64,000 nucleotides of DNA from Marinobacterium sedimentorum (lineage in GTDB: Bacteria > Pseudomonadota > Gammaproteobacteria > Pseudomonadales > Balneatricaceae): assembly GCF_024267675.1 (NCBI RefSeq), contig NZ_JALDYX010000015.1, positions 1 to 64,000 on the forward strand, written 5' to 3'. A program made the translations under genes and the position numbers. Positions 8,154 through 17,383 of this stretch are shown here, piece by piece (positions within the stretch are counted from its first letter, which is position 1; each line of letters begins with the position of its first letter). The notes beneath the pieces were generated by a model. The model was not told the DNA's origin. It saw only the letters and a list, made by a program, of their open reading frames with translations, and ran no database searches.

Positions 8154-9932
8154 TTGAACACTGACCAATGGCTGATTACTGCAGTTCTGATGTTGACGCT
8201 GGTGCTCTTTGTCTGGGGAAAGTATCGCCATGATGTGGTGGCTGCGATCGCACTGGGGCTGTGCGTGCTGGCAGGCCTGGTGGCGGCTGAGGATGCCTTT
8301 GCAGGCTTTGGCCACCCGGCGGTCGTAACAGTGGCAGCGGTGCTGGTGATCTCGGATGCGCTGCGCAGTTCCGGCGTGGTGGACCTGATCGTACAGAAGA
8401 TACTGCCCTACACCGAGCATCCGCTAAGCCATATCCTGATCATGACCTCGGTCGTGACGGTGGCGTCGGCCTTTATGAACAACGTGGGGGCACTGGCGCT
8501 GATGCTGCCCGTTGCGCTGGCGACCTGCAGCAAGCACCAGCGCTCGCCGGGGCTGATTCTCATGCCGCTGGCCTTTGGCAGTATTCTGGGAGGCATGACG
8601 ACCGCCATAGGTACGCCGCCCAATATTATTATTGCCATGATGCGGGCCGAGGTGAGCGGAGAGTCATTCAACATGTTTGATTTCTCGCCGGTGGGGGTGG
8701 CCATCGCCATTATGGGCGTGCTCTTTATCACGCTGCTGGGCTGGCGCCTGATACCGGCGGCACGCCTCAAGAGCAGCTCGCCCGAGCAGCTGTTTGCCAT
8801 TGATGACTACCTGACAGAAGTGATAGTGACCGCAGATTCGGGCCTGGTGGGCCGGCCGGTGGAGGATATCGACGGCCTGGATGAGGGCAGCATCGAGGTG
8901 GTGGGTGTGGCGCACCGCCATGGCAAGACGCTGTCGATGCGCCCGGGACAGCTGCTCAATGCCGGCGATATTCTGATTCTGCAGGCCGACCCGTCGGAAA
9001 TTCAGCCTTTGCTCGACAAGAACGATCTGGAGTTGGTCACCAGTGCCGACAAGAAATTTGCCGAGCTGACCCAGGGCGACTTCACCCTGGTGGAGGGGGT
9101 TATCAAGCGAGGGTCGGTGCTGGAGGGGCGCGATGTGTCCTTTTTGCGCCGGCGTAGCGGCAGTTCCCTGGCGCTGGTCGGTCTGGCCCGGGAAGGGCGG
9201 CAGATTCGCAGGCGGCTGCGGCGCGAGCAGTTCCAGGCCGGTGATATTTTGCTGTTGCAGGGCCCTGCCGATGATGTCGAAGAGCAGCTGAGTGAGCTGG
9301 GCATGATTCCGTTGGCCGAGCGGAATCTCAGCCTGGGACAGCCGAAAAAAATTGCCATCGCACTGACCATCTTCGCGGTGGCCATTGCGCTGGGGGTAGC
9401 CAAGGTGCTGCCGCTGGCGATCGTATTTTTTCTTGCTGTTGTGGTCTATCTGCTGCTCGAAATTCTGCCGGTGCGCAACCTCTATAATGCCATCGACTGG
9501 CCGGTGATCATCCTGCTGTCGGCCATGATTCCGGTGGGGTCTGCGCTGCAGAGCACGGGGCTTACGCAGTTGCTGGCCACCCAGGTACTGGCGCTGACCG
9601 ACGGCATTCCGATCTATCTGGTCATCGGTCTGGTGCTGGTGGTGACCATGTTCCTGTCGGACATTATCAATAATGCGGCCACGGCCGTGATCATGGCGCC
9701 GCTGGCCTACGGTATAGCCATGGGGCTGGGCGTCAGCCCTGATCCGTTTTTCATGGCCGTGGCGGTGGGGGCATCCTGTGCGTTTCTGACCCCGATCGGG
9801 CACCAGTCCAACACCCTGGTGCTGGGCCCCGGCGGATACGCCTTCGGGGATTACTGGCGCATGGGGTTGCCGCTTGAAATTCTGATCGTGCTGCTGGCGG
9901 TACCGCTGATACTGCTGGTCTGGCCACTCTAG
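8154..9932 (+). CDS. SLC13-family permease with two TrkA-C domains
   Basis: About 592 residues. The TTG at 8154 has AGGGGG 7 bases upstream; a TTG at 8148 is too close to that site. Twelve or so membrane segments are split in two blocks (about residues 5-205 and 395-590). Between them lie two TrkA-C-like domains, recognisable by GSIEVVGVAHRHGKTL, then LNAGDILILQADPSEI and a second FQAGDILLLQGPADDVEEQL. FGSILGGMTTAIGTPPNIIIAM and SCAFLTPIGHQSNTLVLGP are the paired SLC13/CitT-ArsB signature loops. Relatives move dicarboxylates, sulfate or other anions with Na+ or H+. The substrate is not determined. Confidence 0.85.
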   Translation: MNTDQWLITAVLMLTLVLFVWGKYRHDVVAAIALGLCVLAGLVAAEDAFAGFGHPAVVTVAAVLVISDALRSSGVVDLIVQKILPYTEHPLSHILIMTSVVTVASAFMNNVGALALMLPVALATCSKHQRSPGLILMPLAFGSILGGMTTAIGTPPNIIIAMMRAEVSGESFNMFDFSPVGVAIAIMGVLFITLLGWRLIPAARLKSSSPEQLFAIDDYLTEVIVTADSGLVGRPVEDIDGLDEGSIEVVGVAHRHGKTLSMRPGQLLNAGDILILQADPSEIQPLLDKNDLELVTSADKKFAELTQGDFTLVEGVIKRGSVLEGRDVSFLRRRSGSSLALVGLAREGRQIRRRLRREQFQAGDILLLQGPADDVEEQLSELGMIPLAERNLSLGQPKKIAIALTIFAVAIALGVAKVLPLAIVFFLAVVVYLLLEILPVRNLYNAIDWPVIILLSAMIPVGSALQSTGLTQLLATQVLALTDGIPIYLVIGLVLVVTMFLSDIINNAATAVIMAPLAYGIAMGLGVSPDPFFMAVAVGASCAFLTPIGHQSNTLVLGPGGYAFGDYWRMGLPLEILIVLLAVPLILLVWPL

Positions 9933-10078
9933 CGACAGCATCGCGGCCGTGGAACAATGCCGCGCTCGACAGCGACGCCGTCTGTCGGGAAAGGCTGAGG
10001 CTCCTTTGAACCTCATCCTGGGGCTACACTATTGATCTATACCGCTGCAGTCTGGCGCTGAATAAAAGGACTTTGAGT

Positions 10079-12037
10079 ATGCCGATGTCAGATGCCGCAG
10101 CTGAGCGCGCGGCCCGGCCTGAAGCCAGGCCGGGCGGGGGGCTTAATGCCGTCAGGGCGACCTGTTTTGTGTTGGTGCTGGCGATAGCGACGCCGGTACT
10201 GCTGGGCTGGTTGCTGCCGTCTGTGGGCGCACAGTTACCCGGTGACTGGTTCCTGATGAAGGCCAACACGGCGCTCGCGTTCCTGCTGTGTCTGGGGAGT
10301 TACCAGCCGGGCGGGCCGCCGCTCAACCGATTGCGGCGCGGCGCAGCCCGCCTCTGTGTGCTGTTGGTGCTGCTATTGTCCGGCACTGCCTTGCTGGGGC
10401 ACCTGAGCGGACGGACCTTTGGGCTCGATACCCTGCTGGCGGCGGATGCGGCGGCTGATCTGCCGGGGCGCATGTCCCTGCAGACGGCATTGCTGTTCCT
10501 GGTCATCGGCTTGACGCTCGTTGCCGAGTCCAGCCTGCGGGGCCGCTGGCGCAACAGGGTCGCCGATAGTCTGAGTATCGTCATGGGCGCCATGATACTG
10601 ATCATTATTGCCGGCTACAGTTTCAAGGCGTCGCAGCTGTTCAGCCAGTCCTCCTTTACCGTTACCTCGCTGCAAACCCTGGTCTGTTTCGTCCTGCTTG
10701 GCACTCTGGTGATTATCAGACGCACAGAGTCGGGTTTCTTTTCTCTGCTGGTGGGGCAGGGGCTTGGCAGCCTGATTGTCAGGAAGGCCATTGCGTTGGC
10801 ACTGCTGTTGCCTTTTATCCTCGTGGGTGGAGCGGACTACGCGATCTCGGCCGGCTGGTTGCCCAGAGCCTATGCGGCGGCACTGATATCATCTATCACC
10901 TCGATGATGCTGCTGGTGTTGCTGATGCTGCTGGCCTGGCGCATCAGCGAATCCACCCAGGCGCTGCAGGAATCCGAGCGGCACAATCGCCTGCTGCTGG
11001 ACGCCGTGGGCGAAGGCATTTACGGTCTGGACCTTGAGGGCCGTGTCACTTTCTCGAACCCGGCTGCCTGCCAGATTCTCGGATATCGTGCCGACGAGCT
11101 GCTGGGGGCTCATATGGCCTCGCTGATTCAGCCTGGCGGTCAGGGCGCTATGGCTAAAGACGCAGGTGCAGCGCCTCTGGACAAGGTGTGCCGAATGCAG
11201 GATGAACAGTTCTGGCGCCGCGACGGCTCACACTATCCGGTGGAATACACCCGCACACCGCTGCGAAAAGACGGCCTGGTGGTCGGTACTGTGGTTGTTT
11301 TCAATGATGTCAGCGAGCGCAGAAAAGTAGAGCGCATGAAGGACGAATTCATTTCCACGGTCAGTCATGAGCTGCGTACCCCCCTGACGTCCATCAAGGG
11401 GGCGCTTGGCCTCATAGTAGGCAACAAGCTGGGTGAGGTACCGGCGCCGGCACAGCGGATGCTGCAGATCGCCTATGACAACAGTCACCGGCTGGAGCAG
11501 CTGATCAATGACCTGCTGGATATCAACAAGCTTCAGCTCACCGACAACAGTTTCCAGCTGCACCCGCTATCGATTCAAGCCCTGATCGACAATGCCGTCG
11601 CCTCGATGCAGGGCTATGCCGACAAATACGGCGTGCGCTGCGTATGGACGCCCGCCGAGAATCAGGATGCCTGTGTGCTGGGGGTCGAGGGCCGGCTGAT
11701 GCAGGTGATGGCGAATCTGCTGTCCAATGCCATCAAGTACTCCCCCGAGGCAGGACAGGTTCGGATTGAAAGTCGTGTACTGGGTAAACGGGTGCGTATC
11801 AGTGTGTCTGATAACGGGCCGGGGGTTGCGATCGAGTTTCAGGGGCGCATTTTTGAGAAATTTTCCCAGGCGGATTCCTCCGATACACGGGAGAAAGGCG
11901 GCACCGGGCTTGGGCTTGCGATCACCAAGGAGATCGTGGAAAAGCATGGCGGCACCCTCAATTGCATCAGTACGCCGGGCGAAGGTGCCTGCTTTAGCTT
12001 TGAGTTGCCGCTGAGTCCAGTGACTGAACCCGCATGA
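10079..12037 (+). CDS. Membrane sensor histidine kinase (7-8 TM, PAS, HisKA, HATPase)
   Basis: 652 residues from ATG 10079, with AAAAGGA 8 bases upstream. Several membrane segments occupy residues about 25-300, followed by a PAS domain (LLLDAVGEGIYGLDLEGRVTF onward) and then the dimerisation/phosphoacceptor region ISTVSHELRTPLTSIKGAL with the phosphorylated His at 430. The ATP-binding domain has its N box (NLLSNAIKYSP), G1 (DNGPGV), F box (FEKFSQ) and G2 (GTGLGLAI). There is no receiver domain, and no response regulator gene is nearby, so its partner is encoded elsewhere. The signal is unknown. Confidence 0.9.
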   Translation: MPMSDAAAERAARPEARPGGGLNAVRATCFVLVLAIATPVLLGWLLPSVGAQLPGDWFLMKANTALAFLLCLGSYQPGGPPLNRLRRGAARLCVLLVLLLSGTALLGHLSGRTFGLDTLLAADAAADLPGRMSLQTALLFLVIGLTLVAESSLRGRWRNRVADSLSIVMGAMILIIIAGYSFKASQLFSQSSFTVTSLQTLVCFVLLGTLVIIRRTESGFFSLLVGQGLGSLIVRKAIALALLLPFILVGGADYAISAGWLPRAYAAALISSITSMMLLVLLMLLAWRISESTQALQESERHNRLLLDAVGEGIYGLDLEGRVTFSNPAACQILGYRADELLGAHMASLIQPGGQGAMAKDAGAAPLDKVCRMQDEQFWRRDGSHYPVEYTRTPLRKDGLVVGTVVVFNDVSERRKVERMKDEFISTVSHELRTPLTSIKGALGLIVGNKLGEVPAPAQRMLQIAYDNSHRLEQLINDLLDINKLQLTDNSFQLHPLSIQALIDNAVASMQGYADKYGVRCVWTPAENQDACVLGVEGRLMQVMANLLSNAIKYSPEAGQVRIESRVLGKRVRISVSDNGPGVAIEFQGRIFEKFSQADSSDTREKGGTGLGLAITKEIVEKHGGTLNCISTPGEGACFSFELPLSPVTEPA

Positions 12038-12089
12038 AGCAGCCTGCATGAAGCCCTCCATATGAAGCCGTTGGCATGAAGCAACCCAT
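12034..12089 (+). repeat. Four 14-bp imperfect tandem repeats starting ATGAAGC
   Basis: ATGAAGC recurs at 12034, 12048, 12062 and 12076, exactly every 14 bp. The second half of each unit varies. The first copy overlaps the stop codon of the histidine kinase and the last is the start of the DUF3565 gene. As 14 is not a multiple of three, the ATGs lie in different frames. Confidence 0.75.
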
Positions 12090-12285
12090 TACGGGCTATC
12101 ACCAGGATGAGGCCGATGACTGGGTGGCGCAGCTGGCCTGCGGCCATTTTCAGCACCTGCGGCATAACCCGCCCTGGGTAAGCCGCCCCTGGGTGATCAC
12201 CGAACAGGGGCGGGCGTCAAAGCTGGGCTGCGAACTGGAGTGCAAAAAATGCGATCAGGGCGCGCCAGCGGATCGCTGTGACTAG
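12076..12285 (+). CDS. DUF3565 domain protein
   Basis: 69 residues. The whole chain fits DUF3565: ITGYHQDEADDWVAQLACGH, then QHLRHNPPWVSRPWV and a C-terminal LECKKCD. Conserved Cys and His (CGH, CKKC) suggest a small metal-binding fold. No function is established. The ATG is the fourth unit of a 14-bp repeat, and no clear Shine-Dalgarno sequence precedes it. Its stop codon overlaps that of the convergent LodB-like gene within a shared CTAG at 12282-12285. Confidence 0.8.
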   Translation: MKQPITGYHQDEADDWVAQLACGHFQHLRHNPPWVSRPWVITEQGRASKLGCELECKKCDQGAPADRCD

Positions 12286-13433
12286 ATCAGGCCATCGCCG
12301 CTGTCGCCGCGCCGCCGTCGCCAGAAGGGGGCGTTCCAGAAGCGTCTTTCGCCATGGTAGAGCTGCCGCCGAACCCCGGCATACTGATTGAAATCCGCAA
12401 ACACCCGGTCCTGGTAGCCGGCCAGGGCCGACCCTTCCCCCGATAGCGCATACTGTACCATCGCGGCGGCGGCCTGCTGACCCTGCAGCAGGGCCTTGGT
12501 GATGCCGGCGGACGAGATCGGATCATAGCAGGCGGCGGCATCGCCCACGGCCAGCCAGCGCTCGCCGGCCACCGCGGACAGGATCGACGAGAAGGCCGGC
12601 CGCAGCAGTATCTCGAGTGTTTCCGCGGGCGTCTGGCTAATGGACGAGGGCAGCTGATGGCGCAGCCATAGTGTCTGCTTGAGCGCGTCAAGCCAGGCCC
12701 TGGGCTGCTGATACCGGTGCAGCTTCACCTGCGCGCGGTCCGAACAGAGTGTCAGTATCATGCGGTTGTCCGGCAGCCGCGCCCCGTACCACCAGCCGTT
12801 TTCGGTTGCCTCGATGAGTGAATGGTGCAGGCTGATGTCCTTGTCGTGCGCGCTGAACAGCGCGCAGGCAAACAGCACTTCATCCAGCAGATTCCGGGCG
12901 ACGCCCGTTTTGCGCGCAAACACCGACGCCGAGCCGCTAGCATCGACCACGAAGCCCGCCCGTATGCTTTCCTCGCGAGCGTCCGGGGTGCGGAACACCA
13001 GCTTGTAGCCAGGCTCCCGGGATTCTGCGCGAAGCAGGCGGTACCCCTGGTAGTGTTGTATGCCGCGCCAGTCGACGGCCTGGCTGAGCTGCTGCTCAAA
13101 CAGAGCGCGGTCGAGGTGGTAACCCTGACCCGACAGATCGTACAGAAAGTCATTGTGTCCCGGCCGCTCGCTGTTCCATACCGACATGCTGCCGGGGCAG
13201 ACCAGGTGCCGCGCCAGATGACGCGTCGCGAAGGGGCCCAGCAGGTCTTTCAATGGGGGTGTCGCGGCCGGCGGGATGGATTCGCCTATCCGGGGGGACA
13301 GTGCCCGCCCGGCATCGAACAGCAGCAGGGGGAAAGGGTAGCCTTGGCGCTGCAGTGAGATCGCGGTGGCAAGCCCGGCGGGCCCGGCGCCGATAATGGC
13401 GGTGGGCAGCCGGGTGCTGTCGCTCGAGTTCAT
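12282..13433 (-). CDS. LodB-like FAD-dependent maturation protein
   Basis: 383 residues. It is a tryptophan-halogenase/GR2-type flavoprotein with an N-terminal dinucleotide fold (AIIGAGPAGLATAISL, residues 13-28), GESIPP, a middle VVDASGSASVFARK, and the FAD ribityl motif VGDAAACYDPISSAGITKAL. LodB-type proteins are needed to form the cysteine tryptophylquinone (CTQ) cofactor of the oxidase encoded next to them. Here the gene follows the LodA-like gene by 23 bases, the same order as lodAB and goxAB. It converges tail to tail with DUF3565. Confidence 0.85.
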   Translation of the reverse strand: MNSSDSTRLPTAIIGAGPAGLATAISLQRQGYPFPLLLFDAGRALSPRIGESIPPAATPPLKDLLGPFATRHLARHLVCPGSMSVWNSERPGHNDFLYDLSGQGYHLDRALFEQQLSQAVDWRGIQHYQGYRLLRAESREPGYKLVFRTPDAREESIRAGFVVDASGSASVFARKTGVARNLLDEVLFACALFSAHDKDISLHHSLIEATENGWWYGARLPDNRMILTLCSDRAQVKLHRYQQPRAWLDALKQTLWLRHQLPSSISQTPAETLEILLRPAFSSILSAVAGERWLAVGDAAACYDPISSAGITKALLQGQQAAAAMVQYALSGEGSALAGYQDRVFADFNQYAGVRRQLYHGERRFWNAPFWRRRRGDSGDGLI

Positions 13434-13456
13434 GCTGTCATCAACCCTTGATGCAC

Positions 13457-15514
13457 TCAGGCGTCCGACTTTGTCGGTGTCACAGACGTGGGCCAGGGCT
13501 GCACTATATCGCCATTGGCGCTGTACAGGCTCGCGACTTCGAGGAACTTGTCACTGCCGTAGTCGCCGCCCTGGCCGTCGGCTATCTGGCTGCCCTGGAT
13601 GATAAAGCCGGTTTTGTGCCAGTTGTGCATGAAGTCGATATATCGCTGATAGCGCCCTTCGTTCTGCGGCAGGTTGGTGTGGGTGAGGTTCTCTGCGCCC
13701 TCGCCGTCGCCCCGGATGCTGAACACCTGTCCGCCCAGGTTCCAGGCCTTGCGTTGTGCATCGAAGGTGCAGGCGTCCACGGGATGCACCTGCACCGGCC
13801 GCTGCGCGGGCCATGACCAGTAGAGGGTATTGTTGGCCGACGGGTTGGGGTCCGGCGTGTGCACGGCGCAGCTGTTGTAGTCCGTGTGCCAGGGCTGGGA
13901 CATGAACTTGCTCAGGTCACCCGGTTCGACCGGCGTGCTGCGAAGCGGTACATAGCCGACATCCAGAAAGGGCTGACTCCGGGTAGTGGCGGCATAGTTC
14001 AGTGGTTTGCGATTGATGCGCAGCGGTCCGGTGACGCCCTGCCACGGCTGCTGGTACAGATTGATATCCCGCACGATGAAGGTCAGGTCGATACCGGGAG
14101 AGTAGCGCCCGCCCAGGCAGTTTTCCAGCACCACCCGGTCGAGTTTTTCGCCGGCGCCCAGGGGGGCACCCGACTCCAGGCTTTTGCCGTTGTACCACTG
14201 CATCATCAGGAAATACTGGGTGCGGGTGAGTGACAGAAAGCTTTTCTGGGCATCGCCCAGTGCCAGCGGCATCTTCACGCCCTGGCTGTCTTCTTCGCTG
14301 GCGTTGGGGTCGCGAATCAGCGACTGGAAGTTGGGGATCTTGGCTTTAGGATCGTCGGATGGTTTGATCGCGGCGACCCAGTTGTGGCCCTGTACGCCCT
14401 GTGCCGGGAGGTTGGTATTCCAGCGCTGCAGAAAGGCACCGTGAAAGACCGGCAGGATATCCTGATTGAAAGACGCCTGGTAATCGGGGTTGTATTCACC
14501 ATTGCTGAACAGCGACGGGATCAGCGCCAGCTCCTCGACCCAGGTGCTGAAGACATCGTCCCAGGTCGAGACCACGTTGCGGGTTTGCGGTGCATAGGCG
14601 GGGTCCGTGGAGACGAACCAGGCGCCGGTGGCGCTGACCGCCGAGCCATCATCGAACAGGATCATGGCGTCCACCGGGCCATCCGCGACATCGTCGAACC
14701 AGCCATCGTTGTCGATAGCGTTCTCGAGTGTCGGCTTTTTGCCATCGGCATCGACAAAGGAGAAGGCCTCGCCAAAACCGCCGGCCACGATCAGCCGACC
14801 GGTACCCGCCTCGATCCTCAGATCGCCGAGCGATTTGATGCAGCCCAGCTCCGGGTTCAGGTTCTGGAAATGGTCGCCCGGAAAACTCACCGGGTAATCG
14901 GGCAGCGGCTGGATCGCGCCATTGGCGTCGCTATAGCTGCAGGGCGAATCGGCGCTGAACGCGATCACCCTCTGTGCGCTGTCCGTCGCGCGGATCGCCC
15001 GGGGGCCGGCATCGATAACCAGCCGGGTACGCCGGGTCGCATCGCCCAGGGAGTTGCCATAGCTGGGGTTGCGCAGCGGCGGGGTAGCGTTGTCCTGGTA
15101 GGCTTCGATGCCTTCTTCCTGGCCATTGCCGCTGGTAATTTTGAAGTTGTTGTTCTTCTTGTTGGCCAGATGGACGGTCCAGACAATATCAGTGACCGTC
15201 TTGCCGTCGATGCAATCGCCGACCTTGATCTCCCTGCCGGGATCCTCGGACGGGTAGCTGTGCTGTTCGGCGCTGTAAGTAAAAATGCGATAGCGCGCGG
15301 CCTGGCGCACGACATTCTGGCTGGCATCGCGCAACGCCTGGGCGTCGATTGGCCTGTCCTCGGTGCCCGGCTGGATCGGCAGCCCGCCAAAGAGTCCGCT
15401 GGTTTTGTCCAGCACTTCACCGGCGGCGGTTTCCGGTGCCAGATAGAAATCGTCGCTGTTGCCGACGCGGCCAAAATTGATGGCGGGATGAATGCGAAAA
15501 ATGCTGTTGCTCAT
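13457..15514 (-). CDS. LodA/GoxA-family CTQ-dependent amino-acid oxidase
   Basis: 685 residues, the usual size for LodA/GoxA. The N terminus IFRIHPAINFGRVGNSDDFY is characteristic and there is no signal peptide, as in LodA. The cofactor residues appear present: Cys466 in LENCLGGRYSPGIDL and Trp542 in SQPWHTDYNSCAVH correspond to the Cys and Trp that form cysteine tryptophylquinone. Family members oxidise an amino acid (lysine at the epsilon amine, or glycine) with O2, releasing ammonia, an aldehyde or oxo acid, and H2O2, which can kill competitors. The amino acid used here cannot be told. A LodB-like flavoprotein follows, and a CXXCH protein precedes it by 61 bases, probably as one operon. 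Confidence 0.9.
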   Translation of the reverse strand: MSNSIFRIHPAINFGRVGNSDDFYLAPETAAGEVLDKTSGLFGGLPIQPGTEDRPIDAQALRDASQNVVRQAARYRIFTYSAEQHSYPSEDPGREIKVGDCIDGKTVTDIVWTVHLANKKNNNFKITSGNGQEEGIEAYQDNATPPLRNPSYGNSLGDATRRTRLVIDAGPRAIRATDSAQRVIAFSADSPCSYSDANGAIQPLPDYPVSFPGDHFQNLNPELGCIKSLGDLRIEAGTGRLIVAGGFGEAFSFVDADGKKPTLENAIDNDGWFDDVADGPVDAMILFDDGSAVSATGAWFVSTDPAYAPQTRNVVSTWDDVFSTWVEELALIPSLFSNGEYNPDYQASFNQDILPVFHGAFLQRWNTNLPAQGVQGHNWVAAIKPSDDPKAKIPNFQSLIRDPNASEEDSQGVKMPLALGDAQKSFLSLTRTQYFLMMQWYNGKSLESGAPLGAGEKLDRVVLENCLGGRYSPGIDLTFIVRDINLYQQPWQGVTGPLRINRKPLNYAATTRSQPFLDVGYVPLRSTPVEPGDLSKFMSQPWHTDYNSCAVHTPDPNPSANNTLYWSWPAQRPVQVHPVDACTFDAQRKAWNLGGQVFSIRGDGEGAENLTHTNLPQNEGRYQRYIDFMHNWHKTGFIIQGSQIADGQGGDYGSDKFLEVASLYSANGDIVQPWPTSVTPTKSDA

Positions 15515-15575
15515 GAGGATGCACCCTGTAATTCGATGAAAATGGTATGGCCCGATGAATGCACAGGCGGCCGGC

Positions 15576-16937
15576 CTAGTTGGTGCCGGCCTTTTTTTGC
15601 TGCGCCAGCTCCTGCGACCAGAAATACAGATTCACGAAGGCGTGGCTGATGTTCAGGTTGAGGCCCGGCAGTGGATCGAGCGACGTCGTCGGGGGAAAGC
15701 GTTGCAGGGTGTTGTGGCAACGAAAGCAGTTGTTCATCGTGCTCTGGGACTGGGTGAAGGTTTCGACCGCCGCATTGGACAGTTTCAGCGAACCGGTCAA
15801 CAGCTGCTTGCCGTCTTCGGTATCGGTCGCCAGGGTCATATTGGGCTCAAGGGTGGCGCCGGGCGCAAACCAGATGGCGCCCACCTGGAAATAGTTGGAC
15901 CAGACATCCTCGCCGGACAGTTGTGACAGCACGCTGCTGTTCAGGCGCTTGACGTCGGCAATGTTGGTCGGGACGCTCTGTGTCGTCTGGTTGGGATCGT
16001 TGCCAAAGGCATAACGGCGGCAGATCTGGGTGATCGGCGACAACGTCTGTGATGCCTCGTCCAGCTTGAGTTCGACGGACTTGGCGGGATTGATGTTGCA
16101 GCCCGAATAGGGGGTGTTGGCCTTGTAGAAGGTCCAGTCCCGGTCAGATATAAGGGTATCGGCATCGAATGTGGCCGGTACATCGGGGGCATTGTCCTTA
16201 TGCTCGAAGGTGGCCCAGATCATCTCCGGATGATCCTTGACCACGCCGCCGATATGGAAACCCACCAGTGCCAGGGTGGCGTCTATTGGCTGGGTGTCGT
16301 CGACGACAATGGCGCCGTCCCGGTTGACCAGCTTGTAGACGGACGAGGGCATGGTGAAAAAACCATCCGTGTTTTCACCCGGCATGACGACTTTCCAGGA
16401 TGCCTTGAGTTCCAGTGTATCGACCGGGAAGGGGGTTTGCGGATTGAACTGCCGGACGACTTCAGGATCGAGCAGTTTCTGGTCCTGAATAAAGGATATG
16501 AAGGTGTCGTTCAGGTACTGGGAATAATAAAGCGACCGCCCATTTTGATCGATCATGATGCCTTCAGTGCCGGCCTGGAGGTATTCATCCAGCGCTCTGG
16601 GCGAGGCCGATTTCTCCAGCCGGGGCAGCATGCTTGAGCGGTTGTCCAGGTCCAGCAGTGTGTAGGGGGACTGAAACGAGAGAAAGCGCGGTTTGCCGTC
16701 GACCTCCTGGGTCAGCCAGAGAAACATCTGCCAGGACCAGCGATGAAAGGAACAGGCCGAGTCGGGCGTGAAATTCGCGCTGTCGGGCTCCGGTGTCTGA
16801 TCATGGGGAAACCAGCCTTCGATCGCGGTGCAGTTGTCGTCCGGGCTGGTGCCGGATTGCGCTGCCCCGGCCGAAAAACCTGCCAGTGACAGCAGCGCAG
16901 CGAGGCCTAGGGTCCCGCATGAAAATCGGTTACTCAT
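15576..16937 (-). CDS. Exported protein with one CXXCH heme-c site, next to lodA-like gene
   Basis: 453 residues from ATG 16937 (AAAGGGA 7 bases upstream). The N terminus is a signal peptide (about residues 1-27, ending AGAAQS). Near the C terminus NNCFRCHNTLQRFPP carries CFRCH at 404-408, a single c-type heme attachment motif. The large middle part, with paired Cys (for example SACSFH and SGCNIN) and aromatic-rich segments such as HRWSWQMFLWLTQEV, is not a cytochrome domain I recognise. It is the first gene of a likely three-gene operon with the LodA-like oxidase and LodB-like flavoprotein. It could accept electrons from the quinone cofactor or be a separate heme enzyme; both are inference. 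Confidence 0.7.
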   Translation of the reverse strand: MSNRFSCGTLGLAALLSLAGFSAGAAQSGTSPDDNCTAIEGWFPHDQTPEPDSANFTPDSACSFHRWSWQMFLWLTQEVDGKPRFLSFQSPYTLLDLDNRSSMLPRLEKSASPRALDEYLQAGTEGIMIDQNGRSLYYSQYLNDTFISFIQDQKLLDPEVVRQFNPQTPFPVDTLELKASWKVVMPGENTDGFFTMPSSVYKLVNRDGAIVVDDTQPIDATLALVGFHIGGVVKDHPEMIWATFEHKDNAPDVPATFDADTLISDRDWTFYKANTPYSGCNINPAKSVELKLDEASQTLSPITQICRRYAFGNDPNQTTQSVPTNIADVKRLNSSVLSQLSGEDVWSNYFQVGAIWFAPGATLEPNMTLATDTEDGKQLLTGSLKLSNAAVETFTQSQSTMNNCFRCHNTLQRFPPTTSLDPLPGLNLNISHAFVNLYFWSQELAQQKKAGTN

Positions 16938-17383
16938 GGTCAATTCCCTTTGAAGTTATTGTTAATTGTCAGGGGTATTTTTTCTGGATTTTCAGATTTT
17001 TCTATATTAAGGACGGCTGTCCACAGCTATTGAGTGGGGTAAAGACTAGTCGCAGAGGCAGGGGGGTTCAAATATTTAAACAGATGTTTGAAAGCGCGGG
17101 CTTCAATCTATTGAAATACTTGGAGATAGTGTTCAGACAAGCGCCGGGCAAGTAACGTCAGGCGGCAGGGCGGCAGCTGTTCTGCATTACCCAGGCAGAG
17201 CCGATGCCCGGGTTCGAATATAAAGAGCATCGCGGCGCGCTGAGCCCGTTCCGTCGCGCCGGCGTTTACTCGACCCTCGCGGATTGACAGTGCCGCTGTA
17301 GCGGGCACCGCCCCGGAGGCTTTCTCCGGGAATACTCTGGTTCCCGGCGGGCGAGGGAGCAGGGGCCGGTTGATGTCGGTCTG
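16938..17383. other. Intergenic region with promoter of the oxidase operon
   Basis: About 450 bp without a gene. The part from 16940 to 17000 is AT-rich and probably holds the minus-strand promoter of the CXXCH-lodA-lodB operon. A 7-bp hairpin CCCGGAG/CTCCGGG lies near 17311-17330 without a T-tract, beyond the 3' end of the PA2817-family gene. No other signal is seen. Confidence 0.4.

Noticed and set aside
7633..8157. Open frame of 174 codons after the DUF1127 gene
   Set aside because: It overlaps DUF1127 in another frame, lacks a ribosome site and has a random-looking Cys/Arg/Pro-rich translation.
14384..15649. 421-codon frame opposite the LodA-like gene
   Set aside because: It is the mirror of a well-supported GC-rich gene and its translation matches no family.
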